A DNA stretch of 64,000 bases from Flavobacterium degerlachei (GTDB lineage: Bacteria > Bacteroidota > Bacteroidia > Flavobacteriales > Flavobacteriaceae), in assembly GCF_900106645.1 (NCBI RefSeq), contig NZ_FNMV01000001.1, positions 1-64,000 of the forward strand. The letters run 5' to 3'. The translations under genes were made by a program, and so were the position numbers. Positions 27,082 through 35,594 of the stretch are shown piece after piece (position 1 is the first letter of the stretch; each line of letters begins with the position of its first letter). A model generated the notes under the pieces. It worked only from the letters and a program-made list of their open reading frames with translations. It was not told the origin of the DNA and ran no database searches.

Positions 27082-27158
27082 TTTTATAATTTTATAAAAT
27101 ACAATTACACGACTTTCTATCGCATTTAGAAATCATCGTTTTAGCATCAAATTTAAAA

Positions 27159-28676
27159 ATGGAAAAAAGAAAAGTTGAAATAATGGATACGACACTCCGT
27201 GATGGTGAACAAACCTCAGGAGTATCATTTTCTGCCGCAGAAAAACTAACCATTGCCCAATTATTACTGGAAGAATTAAATATTGATCGAATAGAAATTG
27301 CTTCAGCTCGAGTGAGTGAAGGGGAGTTTCAAGGAGTAAAAGGTATTATGGCTTGGGCCAAAGAAAAAGGATATGAAGACCGAATCGAAGTTTTAACTTT
27401 TGTAGATGGAGGTCTCTCTATCGAATGGATGAAAAAAGCGGGTGCTAAAGTTCAAAATTTATTGACCAAAGGGTCAATGAATCATTTGAAACACCAATTA
27501 AAAAAAACGCCTGAACAGCATTTTTCAGAAATTGCTGCTACAATTACCTTGGCAAATGAAAATAATATTGCTACTAATATCTATCTAGAAGATTGGAGTA
27601 ATGGAATGCGCAATTCACCAGAATATGTTTTTCAGTTTTTAGATTTTCTAAGCACACAAGGAGTCAAAAGAATATTATTGCCTGATACATTAGGAGTCTT
27701 AATTCCTTCTGACACTTTTAAATTTATTGCACAAATAACTGCAAAATACCCAAACACACATTTTGATTTCCATGCACATAACGATTACGATTTAAGTATC
27801 GCTAATGTTATGGAAGCTTTGAAAGCAGGAATAAAAGGACTACATGTTACCGTAAACGGTATGGGAGAACGTGCTGGAAATGCACCTCTTGAAAGTACAG
27901 TTGCCGTAATAAATGACTTCATGCCGGAGATAGAAATCAACGTAAAAGAATCTTCCTTATTCTCAGTGAGTAAATTGGTAGAAACCTTTACAGGATATAG
28001 AATTCCCGCTAACAAACCTATTGTAGGAGACAATGTCTTTACCCAAACTGCAGGAATTCATGCAGATGGCGACAATAAAAACAACCTATATTTTAATGAT
28101 TTACTTCCCGAGCGTTTTGGAAGAAAAAGACAATATGCATTAGGAAAAACTTCTGGTAAAGCCAATATTGAAAAAAACCTTCAAGAATTAGGATTAAAAC
28201 TAAACCAAGAAGATTTAAAGTTGGTTACCCAAAGAATCATTGAATTAGGAGACAAAAAAGAAACAGTCACTAAAGAAGACCTACCTTATATTATCTCTGA
28301 TGTTTTAGATAGTCAATCTTATCAAGAAAAAATCATAGTGGAGTCTTATGTATTGTCACACGCAAAAGGATTACGCCCTTCAACAACTCTTTGCTTGAAA
28401 ATTGATGGAGAAATTATTGAAGAACACGCACAAGGAGATGGTCAATTTGACGCTTTCATGAATGCATTAGCAAAAATATATACCAGTAAGCAATTAACTT
28501 TACCAAAATTAATTGACTACGCAGTACGAATTCCACCAGGAAGTAGTTCTGACGCTTTATGCGAAACGATTATCACCTGGACAAACAATGGAAAAGAGTT
28601 CAAAACTAGAGGACTTGACTCTGATCAAACCGTTGCGGCAATTATTGCAACTCAGAAGATGTTAAACGTAACATAA
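27159..28676 (+). CDS. 2-isopropylmalate synthase/citramalate synthase family enzyme
   Basis: A 505-residue DRE-TIM aldolase-family enzyme. MDTTLRDGEQTSGVSFS carries the metal-binding and catalytic Asp/Arg, and HFDFHAHNDYDLSIAN carries the metal-binding histidines. A GNAPLEST segment is next, and the C-terminal 130 residues are the regulatory alpha-IPM-synthase domain (LRPSTTLCLKIDGE). Such enzymes condense acetyl-CoA with a 2-oxo acid. It sits between leuD and leuB, so leucine synthesis is the natural role. Citramalate synthesis for isoleucine is possible, because the sequence diverges from standard LeuA (SARVSEGEF where ISP..EF is usual). The substrate cannot be settled by eye. Confidence 0.85.
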   Translation: MEKRKVEIMDTTLRDGEQTSGVSFSAAEKLTIAQLLLEELNIDRIEIASARVSEGEFQGVKGIMAWAKEKGYEDRIEVLTFVDGGLSIEWMKKAGAKVQNLLTKGSMNHLKHQLKKTPEQHFSEIAATITLANENNIATNIYLEDWSNGMRNSPEYVFQFLDFLSTQGVKRILLPDTLGVLIPSDTFKFIAQITAKYPNTHFDFHAHNDYDLSIANVMEALKAGIKGLHVTVNGMGERAGNAPLESTVAVINDFMPEIEINVKESSLFSVSKLVETFTGYRIPANKPIVGDNVFTQTAGIHADGDNKNNLYFNDLLPERFGRKRQYALGKTSGKANIEKNLQELGLKLNQEDLKLVTQRIIELGDKKETVTKEDLPYIISDVLDSQSYQEKIIVESYVLSHAKGLRPSTTLCLKIDGEIIEEHAQGDGQFDAFMNALAKIYTSKQLTLPKLIDYAVRIPPGSSSDALCETIITWTNNGKEFKTRGLDSDQTVAAIIATQKMLNVT

Positions 28677-28679
28677 TCT

Positions 28680-28703
28680 ATAGCCCTTTCGCGGAAGCGC
28701 TAT
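28680..28703 (+). other. GC-rich hairpin between leuA-like gene and leuB
   Basis: ATAGC (28680-28684) pairs with GCTAT (28699-28703); the stem goes on inward with one mismatch around the loop CGCG. The 119-bp spacer is clearly richer in G+C than its surroundings and also contains GGAGG about 18 bp before the leuB start, which is unusual here. No T-tract follows, so this is not a terminator. Confidence 0.45.
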
Positions 28704-28795
28704 GGGAAGCCAAGAATAAATAAATTAATAAACACAATCCATCAACAGCCACCCACCCACTTAAGGACGGCTGGCGGAGGAAAAAATCAATTAGT

Positions 28796-29857
28796 ATGAA
28801 ATATACAATCGCACTTTTAGCCGGAGACGGAATAGGACCAGAAGTAATCAATGAAGCCGTAAAAGTTTCTAATGCCATTGCAAAAAAATTCAACCATGAA
28901 ATCACTTGGACGCCTGCACTTACAGGAGCTTGTGCCATTGACGCCGTTGGAGTTCCTTATCCTGATGAAACGCATGAAATTTGTATGGCTGCTGATGCTG
29001 TTTTATTCGGAGCCATTGGACACCCAAAATATGATAACGACCCAAGTGCGCCTGTAAGACCAGAACAAGGATTATTGTTGATGCGTAAAAAATTAGGCTT
29101 ATTCGCTAACGTTCGGCCTACATTTACTTTCCCTTCTTTAATTGACAATTCTCCTTTAAAAAGAGAACGTATTGAAGGAACAGATTTAGTTTTCTTGAGA
29201 GAATTGACAGGCGGAATCTATTTTGGAGAAAAAGGAAGAAGAGACGGTGGAGAAACGGCTTTTGACAACTGTGTTTACACTAGAGCAGAAGTACAACGTT
29301 TAGCTAAAAAAGGTTTTGAATTAGCGATGACACGTACTAAAAAATTATGTTGTGTAGATAAAGCTAATGTATTAGAGACTTCTCGTTTATGGAGAGAAAC
29401 GGTACAAGCAATGGAAAAAGACTATCCTGAAGTAACTGTAAGTTATGAATTCGTTGATGCAGTTGCTATGCGATTAGTACAATGGCCAAACACTTATGAC
29501 GTATTGATAACAGAGAACTTATTTGGAGACATCCTAACAGATGAAGCTTCTGTAATTTCGGGATCTATGGGATTGATGCCTTCAGCATCAGTTGGAGAAC
29601 ACACTTCATTATATGAGCCAATTCATGGTTCTTATCCACAAGCAACAGGATTAAACATTGCAAATCCATTAGCAACTGTATTATCTGCAGCGATGATGTT
29701 TGAAGATGCTTTTGGTTTAAAAGAAGAAGCTGAAGCGATTAGAGCAGTAGTTAACAAATCATTAGAACAAGGAATTGTTACTGAAGATTTAGCAGCAAAA
29801 GGAGCTACAGTTTACAAAACAAGCGATGTAGGAGACTGGTTAGTTGCTAATTTGTAA
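28796..29857 (+). CDS. leuB: 3-isopropylmalate dehydrogenase
   Basis: A 353-residue NAD-dependent beta-decarboxylating dehydrogenase, the third step of leucine synthesis. LLAGDGIGPEV opens the protein, LTGGIYFG and RRDG follow in the active site, KANVLETSRLWRE carries the catalytic Lys, and NLFGDILTDEASVI binds the metal and substrate. EPIHGSYPQATGLNIANPLA forms the NAD pocket near the C-terminus. It is the last gene of the operon and has its own terminator. Confidence 0.97.
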   Translation: MKYTIALLAGDGIGPEVINEAVKVSNAIAKKFNHEITWTPALTGACAIDAVGVPYPDETHEICMAADAVLFGAIGHPKYDNDPSAPVRPEQGLLLMRKKLGLFANVRPTFTFPSLIDNSPLKRERIEGTDLVFLRELTGGIYFGEKGRRDGGETAFDNCVYTRAEVQRLAKKGFELAMTRTKKLCCVDKANVLETSRLWRETVQAMEKDYPEVTVSYEFVDAVAMRLVQWPNTYDVLITENLFGDILTDEASVISGSMGLMPSASVGEHTSLYEPIHGSYPQATGLNIANPLATVLSAAMMFEDAFGLKEEAEAIRAVVNKSLEQGIVTEDLAAKGATVYKTSDVGDWLVANL

Positions 29858-29918
29858 CAAACTGAAAATTCAAATTCTATAAATAACAAACAACTACCAA
29901 ACTAACAATTACCAACTA

Positions 29919-29950
29919 AAAAAGCTGTCAATTTACATTGACAGCTTTTT
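29919..29950 (+). terminator. leu operon terminator
   Basis: AAAAAGCTGTCAAT (29919-29932) and ATTGACAGCTTTTT (29937-29950) form a perfect 14-bp stem with a TTAC loop, 60 bp after leuB. Confidence 0.88.
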
Positions 29951-30072
29951 GAATTTACAAACCTAGGAGAAAAACCCCCTACTTTAACAGCTCAGGGCAA
30001 CTATCGCTAAGTAAAAAAAGATTTGACATTTTATTTACTTTTGAAAAAAGAAAATAAATCTATCTGAAAAAC

Positions 30073-30106
30073 AAAAAAGGGGACAATTTACATTGTCCCC
30101 TTTTTT
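30073..30106 (-). terminator. Terminator of the RRM protein gene
   Basis: AAAAAAGGGGACAAT (30073-30087) pairs with ATTGTCCCCTTTTTT (30092-30106) with a four-base loop. It is T-flanked on either strand and lies 21 bp after the stop of the minus-strand gene. Confidence 0.88.
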
Positions 30107-30126
30107 TATAGTTGTAGAAAAAAATA

Positions 30127-30489
30127 TTAATATCCTCCTCTGTTTCCACCACCACGGTTTTCTCCACCACGGCTGTTTCCACCACCATAACCACCGCGTG
30201 AATCTCCACCACGACTGTTATTGTTAAAACTTCTTCTTTCTCCTTCTGGTTTTGGCTCAGATTTGTTAACCACAATTGCACGTCCTTGAACAGTTGCACC
30301 GTTCAATTCATCAATCGCTTTTTGAGCTTCATCATCATTCGTCATTTCAACAAAACCGAATCCTTTACTTCTTCCAGTAAATTTATCAGTAATAATTTTT
30401 ACAGAATCAACTGCACCATAAGCCTCGAAAGACTCTCTTAAATCTGCTTCCTCAATACTGAATGGAAGGCTTCCAACAAAAATATTCAT
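30127..30489 (-). CDS. RNA-binding protein with one RRM domain
   Basis: A 120-residue protein. Residues 1-80 form an RNA recognition motif, with RNP2 as IFVGSL (3-8) and RNP1 as KGFGFVEM (42-49), the aromatic residues for RNA stacking being present. The tail from about 85 is rich in Arg, Gly and Asn with RGG/GGY repeats, like eukaryotic and cyanobacterial cold-induced Rbp proteins. It probably binds single-stranded RNA in the cytoplasm and may be cold- or stress-regulated; that is inference. It is transcribed alone. Confidence 0.93.
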   Translation of the reverse strand: MNIFVGSLPFSIEEADLRESFEAYGAVDSVKIITDKFTGRSKGFGFVEMTNDDEAQKAIDELNGATVQGRAIVVNKSEPKPEGERRSFNNNSRGGDSRGGYGGGNSRGGENRGGGNRGGY

Positions 30490-30514
30490 ATGTACTTATT
30501 TATAATAATTGCAA

Positions 30515-30522
30515 CAAATGTA
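30515..30522 (-). promoter_or_regulatory. -7 element for the RRM protein gene
   Basis: TACATTTG on the minus strand matches TAnnTTTG 25 bp ahead of the ATG. The implied leader is only about 20 bases, so a long cold-shock-type leader is not supported. Confidence 0.5.
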
Positions 30523-30641
30523 ATGCTATTTTTTTATAACACACTATATATTAGCTTATTTATGATTTTATTTTAATTTAGAAAATGGAAAAAACACACA
30601 AAAAGCCTAAATCCAAGTACATTTTAATTTTCACTTCCATC

Positions 30642-31127
30642 CTAATTGGTTAGCAACTGCTCTTTTATGGGAACTTTATAAAATATCCCTTGCTGAAAAT
30701 TCAAAACAGCACCTGCCAATGGATTATTGTAAATGTTTTCAGCATTAAACTTAAAAGAGCCTGATACTGTATTCTCTATTGCATCATAATCCGTAATGAT
30801 TATTTGACCATCGCCAATCCCAGTTCCTGTTGTAAAAGTAGTTGTCCCATTACTATCCGTAAGAACATAACTAGCTGTTTTACTAGTGCTTGTTCCTAAA
30901 GGATAGAGTTGTTCAACCATTGAAGTCGTCTTTAATGTAATCACTTCGTTACCAGAGTATGCCTCAATAACTAAAGATCCATTAGAATTTAATGTTGCTT
31001 TTGACTCTATAGCCCTCCAAAAGACATTGTCTTTTACCCCTTGAAAAGAAGGATTATTAAACCTTACATCTTCTGTACAGGAGATTAAGGAAAATAGCAC
31101 GATAACAAAAAGGATTGATTTTTTCAT
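30642..31127 (-). CDS. DUF6252-like lipoprotein
   Basis: A 161-residue protein with a lipoprotein signal (MKKSILFVIVLFSLISC, Cys17). The mature part is beta-rich with NVFWRAIESKATLNSNGSLVIEAYSG and SGSFKFNAENIY, which resembles small Bacteroidota lipoproteins assigned to DUF6252. Function is unknown. It stands alone, convergent with nothing nearby, about 200 bp from the divergent rpsP gene. Confidence 0.7.
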   Translation of the reverse strand: MKKSILFVIVLFSLISCTEDVRFNNPSFQGVKDNVFWRAIESKATLNSNGSLVIEAYSGNEVITLKTTSMVEQLYPLGTSTSKTASYVLTDSNGTTTFTTGTGIGDGQIIITDYDAIENTVSGSFKFNAENIYNNPLAGAVLNFQQGIFYKVPIKEQLLTN

Positions 31128-31245
31128 AAAATGCGTCTTTATACAAACAAAAGTATGGTATTATCGTTAAATAAAAAGGATTCCCGACAAAAAACTGCAT
31201 TCAAAAAAAGCGTAAAACATTCTTATTCATAACAATAATAACCTA

Positions 31246-31276
31246 TTGTCAAATTAGAAAAAATAGTATATCTTTG
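31246..31276 (+). promoter_or_regulatory. rpsP promoter
   Basis: TTG at 31246-31248, a 20-bp spacer and TATCTTTG at 31269-31276 give a strong Bacteroidota promoter. Within the leader of about 45 bases, GAGGT (31292-31296) can pair with ACCTC (31302-31306). Confidence 0.8.
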
Positions 31277-31326
31277 CAGCCTTAATTAACAGAGGTCGAG
31301 TACCTCAAAATTTAATCATTTAGATT

Positions 31327-31887
31327 ATGTCAGTAAAAATTAGATTACAAAGACACGGTAAAAAAGGAAAACCTTTTTACTGGGTTGTAGCAGCAGATGC
31401 TCGCTCAAAAAGAGACGGTAAATACTTAGAGAAAATCGGTACTTACAATCCAAACACAAACCCAGCAACTATCGACTTAAACCTTGATAGTGCAGTTAAA
31501 TGGTTGCACAATGGTGCACAACCAACTGAAACTGCTAAAGCAATTCTTTCTTACAAAGGAGCTTTATTGAAGCATCACCTTGATGGTGGTATTCGTAAAG
31601 GTGCCTTAACTCAAGAACAAGCTGATGCAAAATTAGCTACTTGGTTAGAAGCTAAAACTGGAACAGTTGACGCTAAAAAAGAAGGTTTGACTAAAACTCA
31701 AGCTGATGCTAAAGCTAAAGCTTTCAAAGCAGAACAAGATGTAAATGCAAAACGTTTAGCTGCAGCTGCAAAAGCTGAAGCAGACGCTATCGCTGCTGCC
31801 GCTCCTGCTGTTGAAGAAGTTGCTGAAGTTGAATCAACTGAAGAAACTCCTGCTGCAGAAGAAAACAACGAAGAAACTCAAGCATAA
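31327..31887 (+). CDS. rpsP: 30S ribosomal protein S16 with long C-terminal tail
   Basis: A 186-residue S16. The first 80 residues are the normal ribosomal protein (MSVKIRLQRHGKKGKPFYWVVAADARSKRDG...YNPNT). The rest is an Ala/Glu/Lys-rich extension: a helical stretch with KAKAFKAEQDVNAKRLAAAAKAEA and an acidic end. S16 is 80-90 residues in most bacteria; long tails are usual in Bacteroidota. It is the first gene of an operon with rimM, 14 bp apart. Confidence 0.96.
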   Translation: MSVKIRLQRHGKKGKPFYWVVAADARSKRDGKYLEKIGTYNPNTNPATIDLNLDSAVKWLHNGAQPTETAKAILSYKGALLKHHLDGGIRKGALTQEQADAKLATWLEAKTGTVDAKKEGLTKTQADAKAKAFKAEQDVNAKRLAAAAKAEADAIAAAAPAVEEVAEVESTEETPAAEENNEETQA

Positions 31888-31901
31888 ATTTAGAAGCGAA
31901 G

Positions 31902-32426
31902 ATGCGTAAAGAAGATTGTTTCTATTTAGGCAAAATCGCCAAAAAATTTAGTTTTAAAGGGGAAGTTCTTGCCTATTTAGACACGGACGAACCAGAGCTA
32001 TACGAAAACTTGGAATCAGTGTTTGTTGAATGCAACAAACACTTGGTTCCTTTTTTTATTGAAAGTAGCTCACTGCACAAAAACGACTTCCTTCGCATTC
32101 GCTTTGAAGACGTTAGTAATGAAGAAGAAGCCGATGCCATCATAGGTAACGATCTTTATCTTCCAATAAAAATGTTACCCAAACTTAGCGGTAACAAATT
32201 CTATTTTCACGAAGTAATTGGCTTTGAAGTTGAAGACAAACGTCTTGGTTATGTTGGAGAAATCCAATCAATCAATGACACTACTGCTCAACCATTATTC
32301 GAAGTATTAAAAGGTGATATAGAAATCCTTATACCGATGATCGACCATTTTCTTGTCAAAATTGACCGTGAAAACAAAAAAGTTATCATGGATTTGCCAG
32401 AAGGTTTAATCGAAATGTATCTTTAG
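31902..32426 (+). CDS. rimM: Ribosome maturation factor RimM
   Basis: A 174-residue protein with the RimM N-terminal beta-barrel (FYLGKIAKKFSFKGEVLAYLDTDEPE) and a PRC-barrel at the C-terminal half (FYFHEVIGFEVED, LIPMIDHFLVKID). It assists assembly of the 30S head together with S16, whose gene precedes it. In many bacteria trmD follows here; it does not in this genome. Confidence 0.95.
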   Translation: MRKEDCFYLGKIAKKFSFKGEVLAYLDTDEPELYENLESVFVECNKHLVPFFIESSSLHKNDFLRIRFEDVSNEEEADAIIGNDLYLPIKMLPKLSGNKFYFHEVIGFEVEDKRLGYVGEIQSINDTTAQPLFEVLKGDIEILIPMIDHFLVKIDRENKKVIMDLPEGLIEMYL

Positions 32427-32491
32427 AAAAGCTTAATCGGTTATTTGTTTATTCGGTTATTGTTAAAAATCCAAATAAACACTCTTATACC

Positions 32492-33205
32492 ATGTCAAAA
32501 TTTCAATTCAAACAATTCTCAACAGAACAAGACCGTTGTGCCATGAAAATAGGCACCGATGGTGTTTTGCTTGGCGCTTGGACACCAATTGAAAATAATC
32601 CGTTTAGTATATTGGATATAGGAACTGGAACAGGAATAATTGCCTTAATGTTAGCGCAACGAAGTCATGCCGAACAAATTGACGCACTGGAAATTGACGA
32701 AGAAGCTTACGAGCAATCAGTCGATAATTTTGAAAACTCTCCTTGGAGCGACCGTTTATTCTGTTTTCATGCTGGCCTAGACGAATTTATCGAAGACCCA
32801 GAAGACGAATATGACCTAATTGTTTCCAACCCTCCATTTTACAGTGAAGATTACAAAACCGACAGCAGTCAAAGAGATATGGCACGTTTTCAAGACGCCA
32901 TGCCTTTTGAAGATCTAATTGAAGCAGCCGCTTTGTTGCTTTCAGAAAATGGTGTTTTTTCAGTGATAATCCCTTTTAAAGAGGAGGATGCTTTTTTGGC
33001 TCTTGCCAAAGAATATGAGCTGTACCCACTAAAAATCACCCGCGTTAAAGGAACTCCCACAACCGAAATCAAACGCAGTTTATTAGCATTTGGCAGACAG
33101 GAAAATCCTGCAATTAATATTAATGAACTAATCATTGAAACTGCAAGACACCTTTACACAAAAGAATACATAGAACTAACAAAAGAGTTCTATTTGAAAA
33201 TGTAA
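32492..33205 (+). CDS. tRNA1(Val) (adenine-N6)-methyltransferase-like
   Basis: A 237-residue class I methyltransferase. LDIGTGTG (41-48) binds S-adenosylmethionine and NPPFY (113-117) is the N6-adenine methylase motif IV. Overall order matches the YfiC/TrmN6 family, which modifies A37 of tRNA1(Val). It lies 65 bp after rimM; the spacer holds a direct repeat TCGGTTATT around 32437-32461. The substrate is inferred from the family. Confidence 0.85.
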   Translation: MSKFQFKQFSTEQDRCAMKIGTDGVLLGAWTPIENNPFSILDIGTGTGIIALMLAQRSHAEQIDALEIDEEAYEQSVDNFENSPWSDRLFCFHAGLDEFIEDPEDEYDLIVSNPPFYSEDYKTDSSQRDMARFQDAMPFEDLIEAAALLLSENGVFSVIIPFKEEDAFLALAKEYELYPLKITRVKGTPTTEIKRSLLAFGRQENPAININELIIETARHLYTKEYIELTKEFYLKM

Positions 33206-33362
33206 TTGCATAAAAAGCACCTTCCAACACCCATTCCCTCTTTTTCATTTGCAGTCCTACCATATATAAGTCGCTAAGCTGCTATTTAATAGCAACTGTA
33301 CTGCGTTGTTTCTAATGAAATAGTCATTCTATATTATTTATTTAAAAATATAACATTTCGTA

Positions 33363-33394
33363 TTGGTTTTGTTATATTTCTTTATGTAAATTTG
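33363..33394 (+). promoter_or_regulatory. Promoter of the acyl-CoA dehydrogenase gene
   Basis: TTG at 33363-33365, a 21-bp spacer and TAAATTTG at 33387-33394 fit the Bacteroidota pattern, leaving a leader of about 80 bases. Confidence 0.6.
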
Positions 33395-33481
33395 TCTCAT
33401 AAAAACAACCAATCTTGCAATTAGCTGTGATTTTATAATAAATTTACCTAGCAACTGCCTTACCTCTATAAAAAACTCAAT

Positions 33482-34660
33482 ATGAAACCAGATTTATTTC
33501 AATCACCAGATTATTACTTATTAGATGATTTATTATCTGAAGAACACAAATTAGTACGTGATTCTGCACGTGCATGGGTAAAGCGTGAAGTTTCCCCAAT
33601 AATTGAAGAATATGCTCAAAAAGCAGAATTCCCAAAACAAATTATAAAAGGTTTAGGTGAAATTGGAGGTTTTGGTCCTTATATCCCCGTGGAATATGGC
33701 GGAGCAGGATTAGACCAAATATCATACGGATTAATCATGCAGGAAATCGAACGTGGTGATTCAGGCGTTCGTTCTACTTCATCAGTACAATCTTCTTTAG
33801 TTATGTATCCAATTTGGAAATACGGTAACGAAGAGCAACGCATGAAATATTTACCAAAATTAGCCACTGGAGAATTCATTGGTTGTTTTGGTTTAACAGA
33901 ACCAAATTACGGTTCAGATCCAGGAAGCATGATCACTAATTTTAAAGACATGGGAGACCATTATCTTTTGAATGGTGCTAAAATGTGGATTTCAAACGCT
34001 CCATTTGCTGATATTGCAGTTGTTTGGGCAAAAGATGAATCAGGAAGAATTCACGGTCTTATCGTAGAGCGTGGCATGGAAGGTTTTACAACTCCAGAAA
34101 CACACAACAAATGGTCACTTAGAGCTTCTTCAACAGGAGAATTGATTTTTGACAACGTAAAAATACCTAAAGAAAATTTGTTACCTAACAAATCTGGACT
34201 AGGAGCGCCACTAGGCTGTTTAGATTCTGCTCGTTATGGAATTGCTTGGGGTGCAATTGGTGCTGCAATGGATTGTTATGACACAGCTTTGCGTTATGCA
34301 AAAGAAAGAATTCAGTTTGACAAACCTATTGCTGGAACACAGCTACAACAAAAGAAACTAGCTGAAATGATTACTGAAATAACAAAAGCACAATTACTAA
34401 CATGGAGACTAGGTGTTTTGAGAAATGAAGGAAAAGCAACTACAGCTCAAATCTCTATGGCCAAGAGAAATAATGTCGATATGGCAATCCATATTGCTCG
34501 CGAAGCAAGACAAATGCTTGGTGCCATGGGAATCACAGGAGAATACTCTATCATGCGACACATGATGAATTTAGAATCCGTGATAACATACGAAGGAACC
34601 CATGACATCCATTTATTGATAACAGGAATGGATATAACAGGAATTCCTGCTTTTAAATAG
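33482..34660 (+). CDS. Acyl-CoA dehydrogenase, glutaryl-CoA dehydrogenase-like
   Basis: A 392-residue flavoprotein dehydrogenase. FGLTEPNYGSDPGSM contacts FAD and substrate, KMWISNAPFADIAVVWAKD follows, and YEGTHDIH near the end carries the catalytic Glu (about residue 371). The Ser/Arg pattern (RSTSSVQSSLVMYPI, GELIFDNVKIP) is that of glutaryl-CoA dehydrogenases, which oxidise and decarboxylate glutaryl-CoA in lysine and tryptophan breakdown. It stands alone with its own promoter and terminator. The exact substrate is inferred. Confidence 0.88.
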   Translation: MKPDLFQSPDYYLLDDLLSEEHKLVRDSARAWVKREVSPIIEEYAQKAEFPKQIIKGLGEIGGFGPYIPVEYGGAGLDQISYGLIMQEIERGDSGVRSTSSVQSSLVMYPIWKYGNEEQRMKYLPKLATGEFIGCFGLTEPNYGSDPGSMITNFKDMGDHYLLNGAKMWISNAPFADIAVVWAKDESGRIHGLIVERGMEGFTTPETHNKWSLRASSTGELIFDNVKIPKENLLPNKSGLGAPLGCLDSARYGIAWGAIGAAMDCYDTALRYAKERIQFDKPIAGTQLQQKKLAEMITEITKAQLLTWRLGVLRNEGKATTAQISMAKRNNVDMAIHIAREARQMLGAMGITGEYSIMRHMMNLESVITYEGTHDIHLLITGMDITGIPAFK

Positions 34661-34696
34661 CAACAAAACTATCACAGTATTTATAAATTCGATCGT

Positions 34697-34726
34697 AAAA
34701 GCTTCTTGGAAACAAGAAGCTTTTTT
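34697..34726 (+). terminator. Terminator of the acyl-CoA dehydrogenase gene
   Basis: AAAAGCTTCTTG (34697-34708) and CAAGAAGCTTTT (34713-34724) form a perfect 12-bp stem with a GAAA loop followed by T, ending 24 bp before the next start. Confidence 0.88.
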
Positions 34727-34749
34727 ATATTTACACCAAAATACCAGCT

Positions 34750-35532
34750 ATGACAATTCAGCATATCAACAACACTATAGAGTCGCAAAAAAATATTTTG
34801 TTGCAACACCCACTTTACAAAAAAGTCAAAACCATTGACGATTTAAAATGTTTTCTTGAAAATCACGTATTTGCGGTATGGGATTTCATGTCCCTATTAA
34901 AGGCTTTACAGTCAAAATTAACCTGTACCACAACACCATGGTTTGCTACAGCTAATCCGGAAACAAGATATTTAATCAACGAAATTGTACTTGCTGAGGA
35001 ATCTGACATAACAATTGATGGTCGTCGTCAAAGCCATTACGAAATGTATATTGAAGCAATGAAAGATTGTGGGGCAGACACTTCGGAAATCGATGGCTTT
35101 TTGACAGAAGTACATTCGTTGCAAAATATATTTGTTGCGATAAAAGTAAGCGCGCTACACCCAAATGTTAAAGCGTTTCTCGACTTCACTTTCAGAGTCA
35201 TTGAAGAAGGAAAGCCACATGAAATAGCAGCAGCTTTCACTTTTGGACGAGAAGATTTGATTCCCGATATGTTCACGGCAATCTTAAAAAACTTTCAGGA
35301 AAATTTCCCAGATACCGACTTAAGTAAATTGATTTATTATTTTGAAAGACATATCGAACTGGATGCTGATGAACACGGTCCTATGGCAATGAAAATGATA
35401 ACCGAACTTTGCGAAGATGATGCGCAAAAATGGACAGAAGTTGAAGAAATAGCCAAAATGGCTTTAGAAAAACGAATTGGATTATGGGATGCTATTGAAG
35501 AAAGCATTACATCAAAAGTAGCCATGGCATAA
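34750..35532 (+). CDS. DUF3050 domain protein (heme-oxygenase-like fold)
   Basis: A 260-residue, helix-rich protein of the DUF3050 family. Possible metal ligands are spread as in heme-oxygenase-like diiron proteins: EIVLAEESD near residue 80, HEIAAAFTFGRED, and ERHIELDADEHGP around residue 200. The family lies within the heme-oxygenase-like superfamily, but the reaction is unknown. No signal peptide, so cytoplasmic. It precedes an SGNH lipoprotein by 62 bp on the same strand. Confidence 0.82.
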   Translation: MTIQHINNTIESQKNILLQHPLYKKVKTIDDLKCFLENHVFAVWDFMSLLKALQSKLTCTTTPWFATANPETRYLINEIVLAEESDITIDGRRQSHYEMYIEAMKDCGADTSEIDGFLTEVHSLQNIFVAIKVSALHPNVKAFLDFTFRVIEEGKPHEIAAAFTFGREDLIPDMFTAILKNFQENFPDTDLSKLIYYFERHIELDADEHGPMAMKMITELCEDDAQKWTEVEEIAKMALEKRIGLWDAIEESITSKVAMA

Positions 35533-35594
35533 AACCAATGTTACCTTATTAGCGTAACTGGTATTAGAATTCATTACACATTAATTTAAAACTA

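Noticed and set aside
30039..30046. TACTTTTG as a plus-strand promoter
   Set aside because: A terminator follows within about 30 bp and no gene lies downstream; the match is probably chance.
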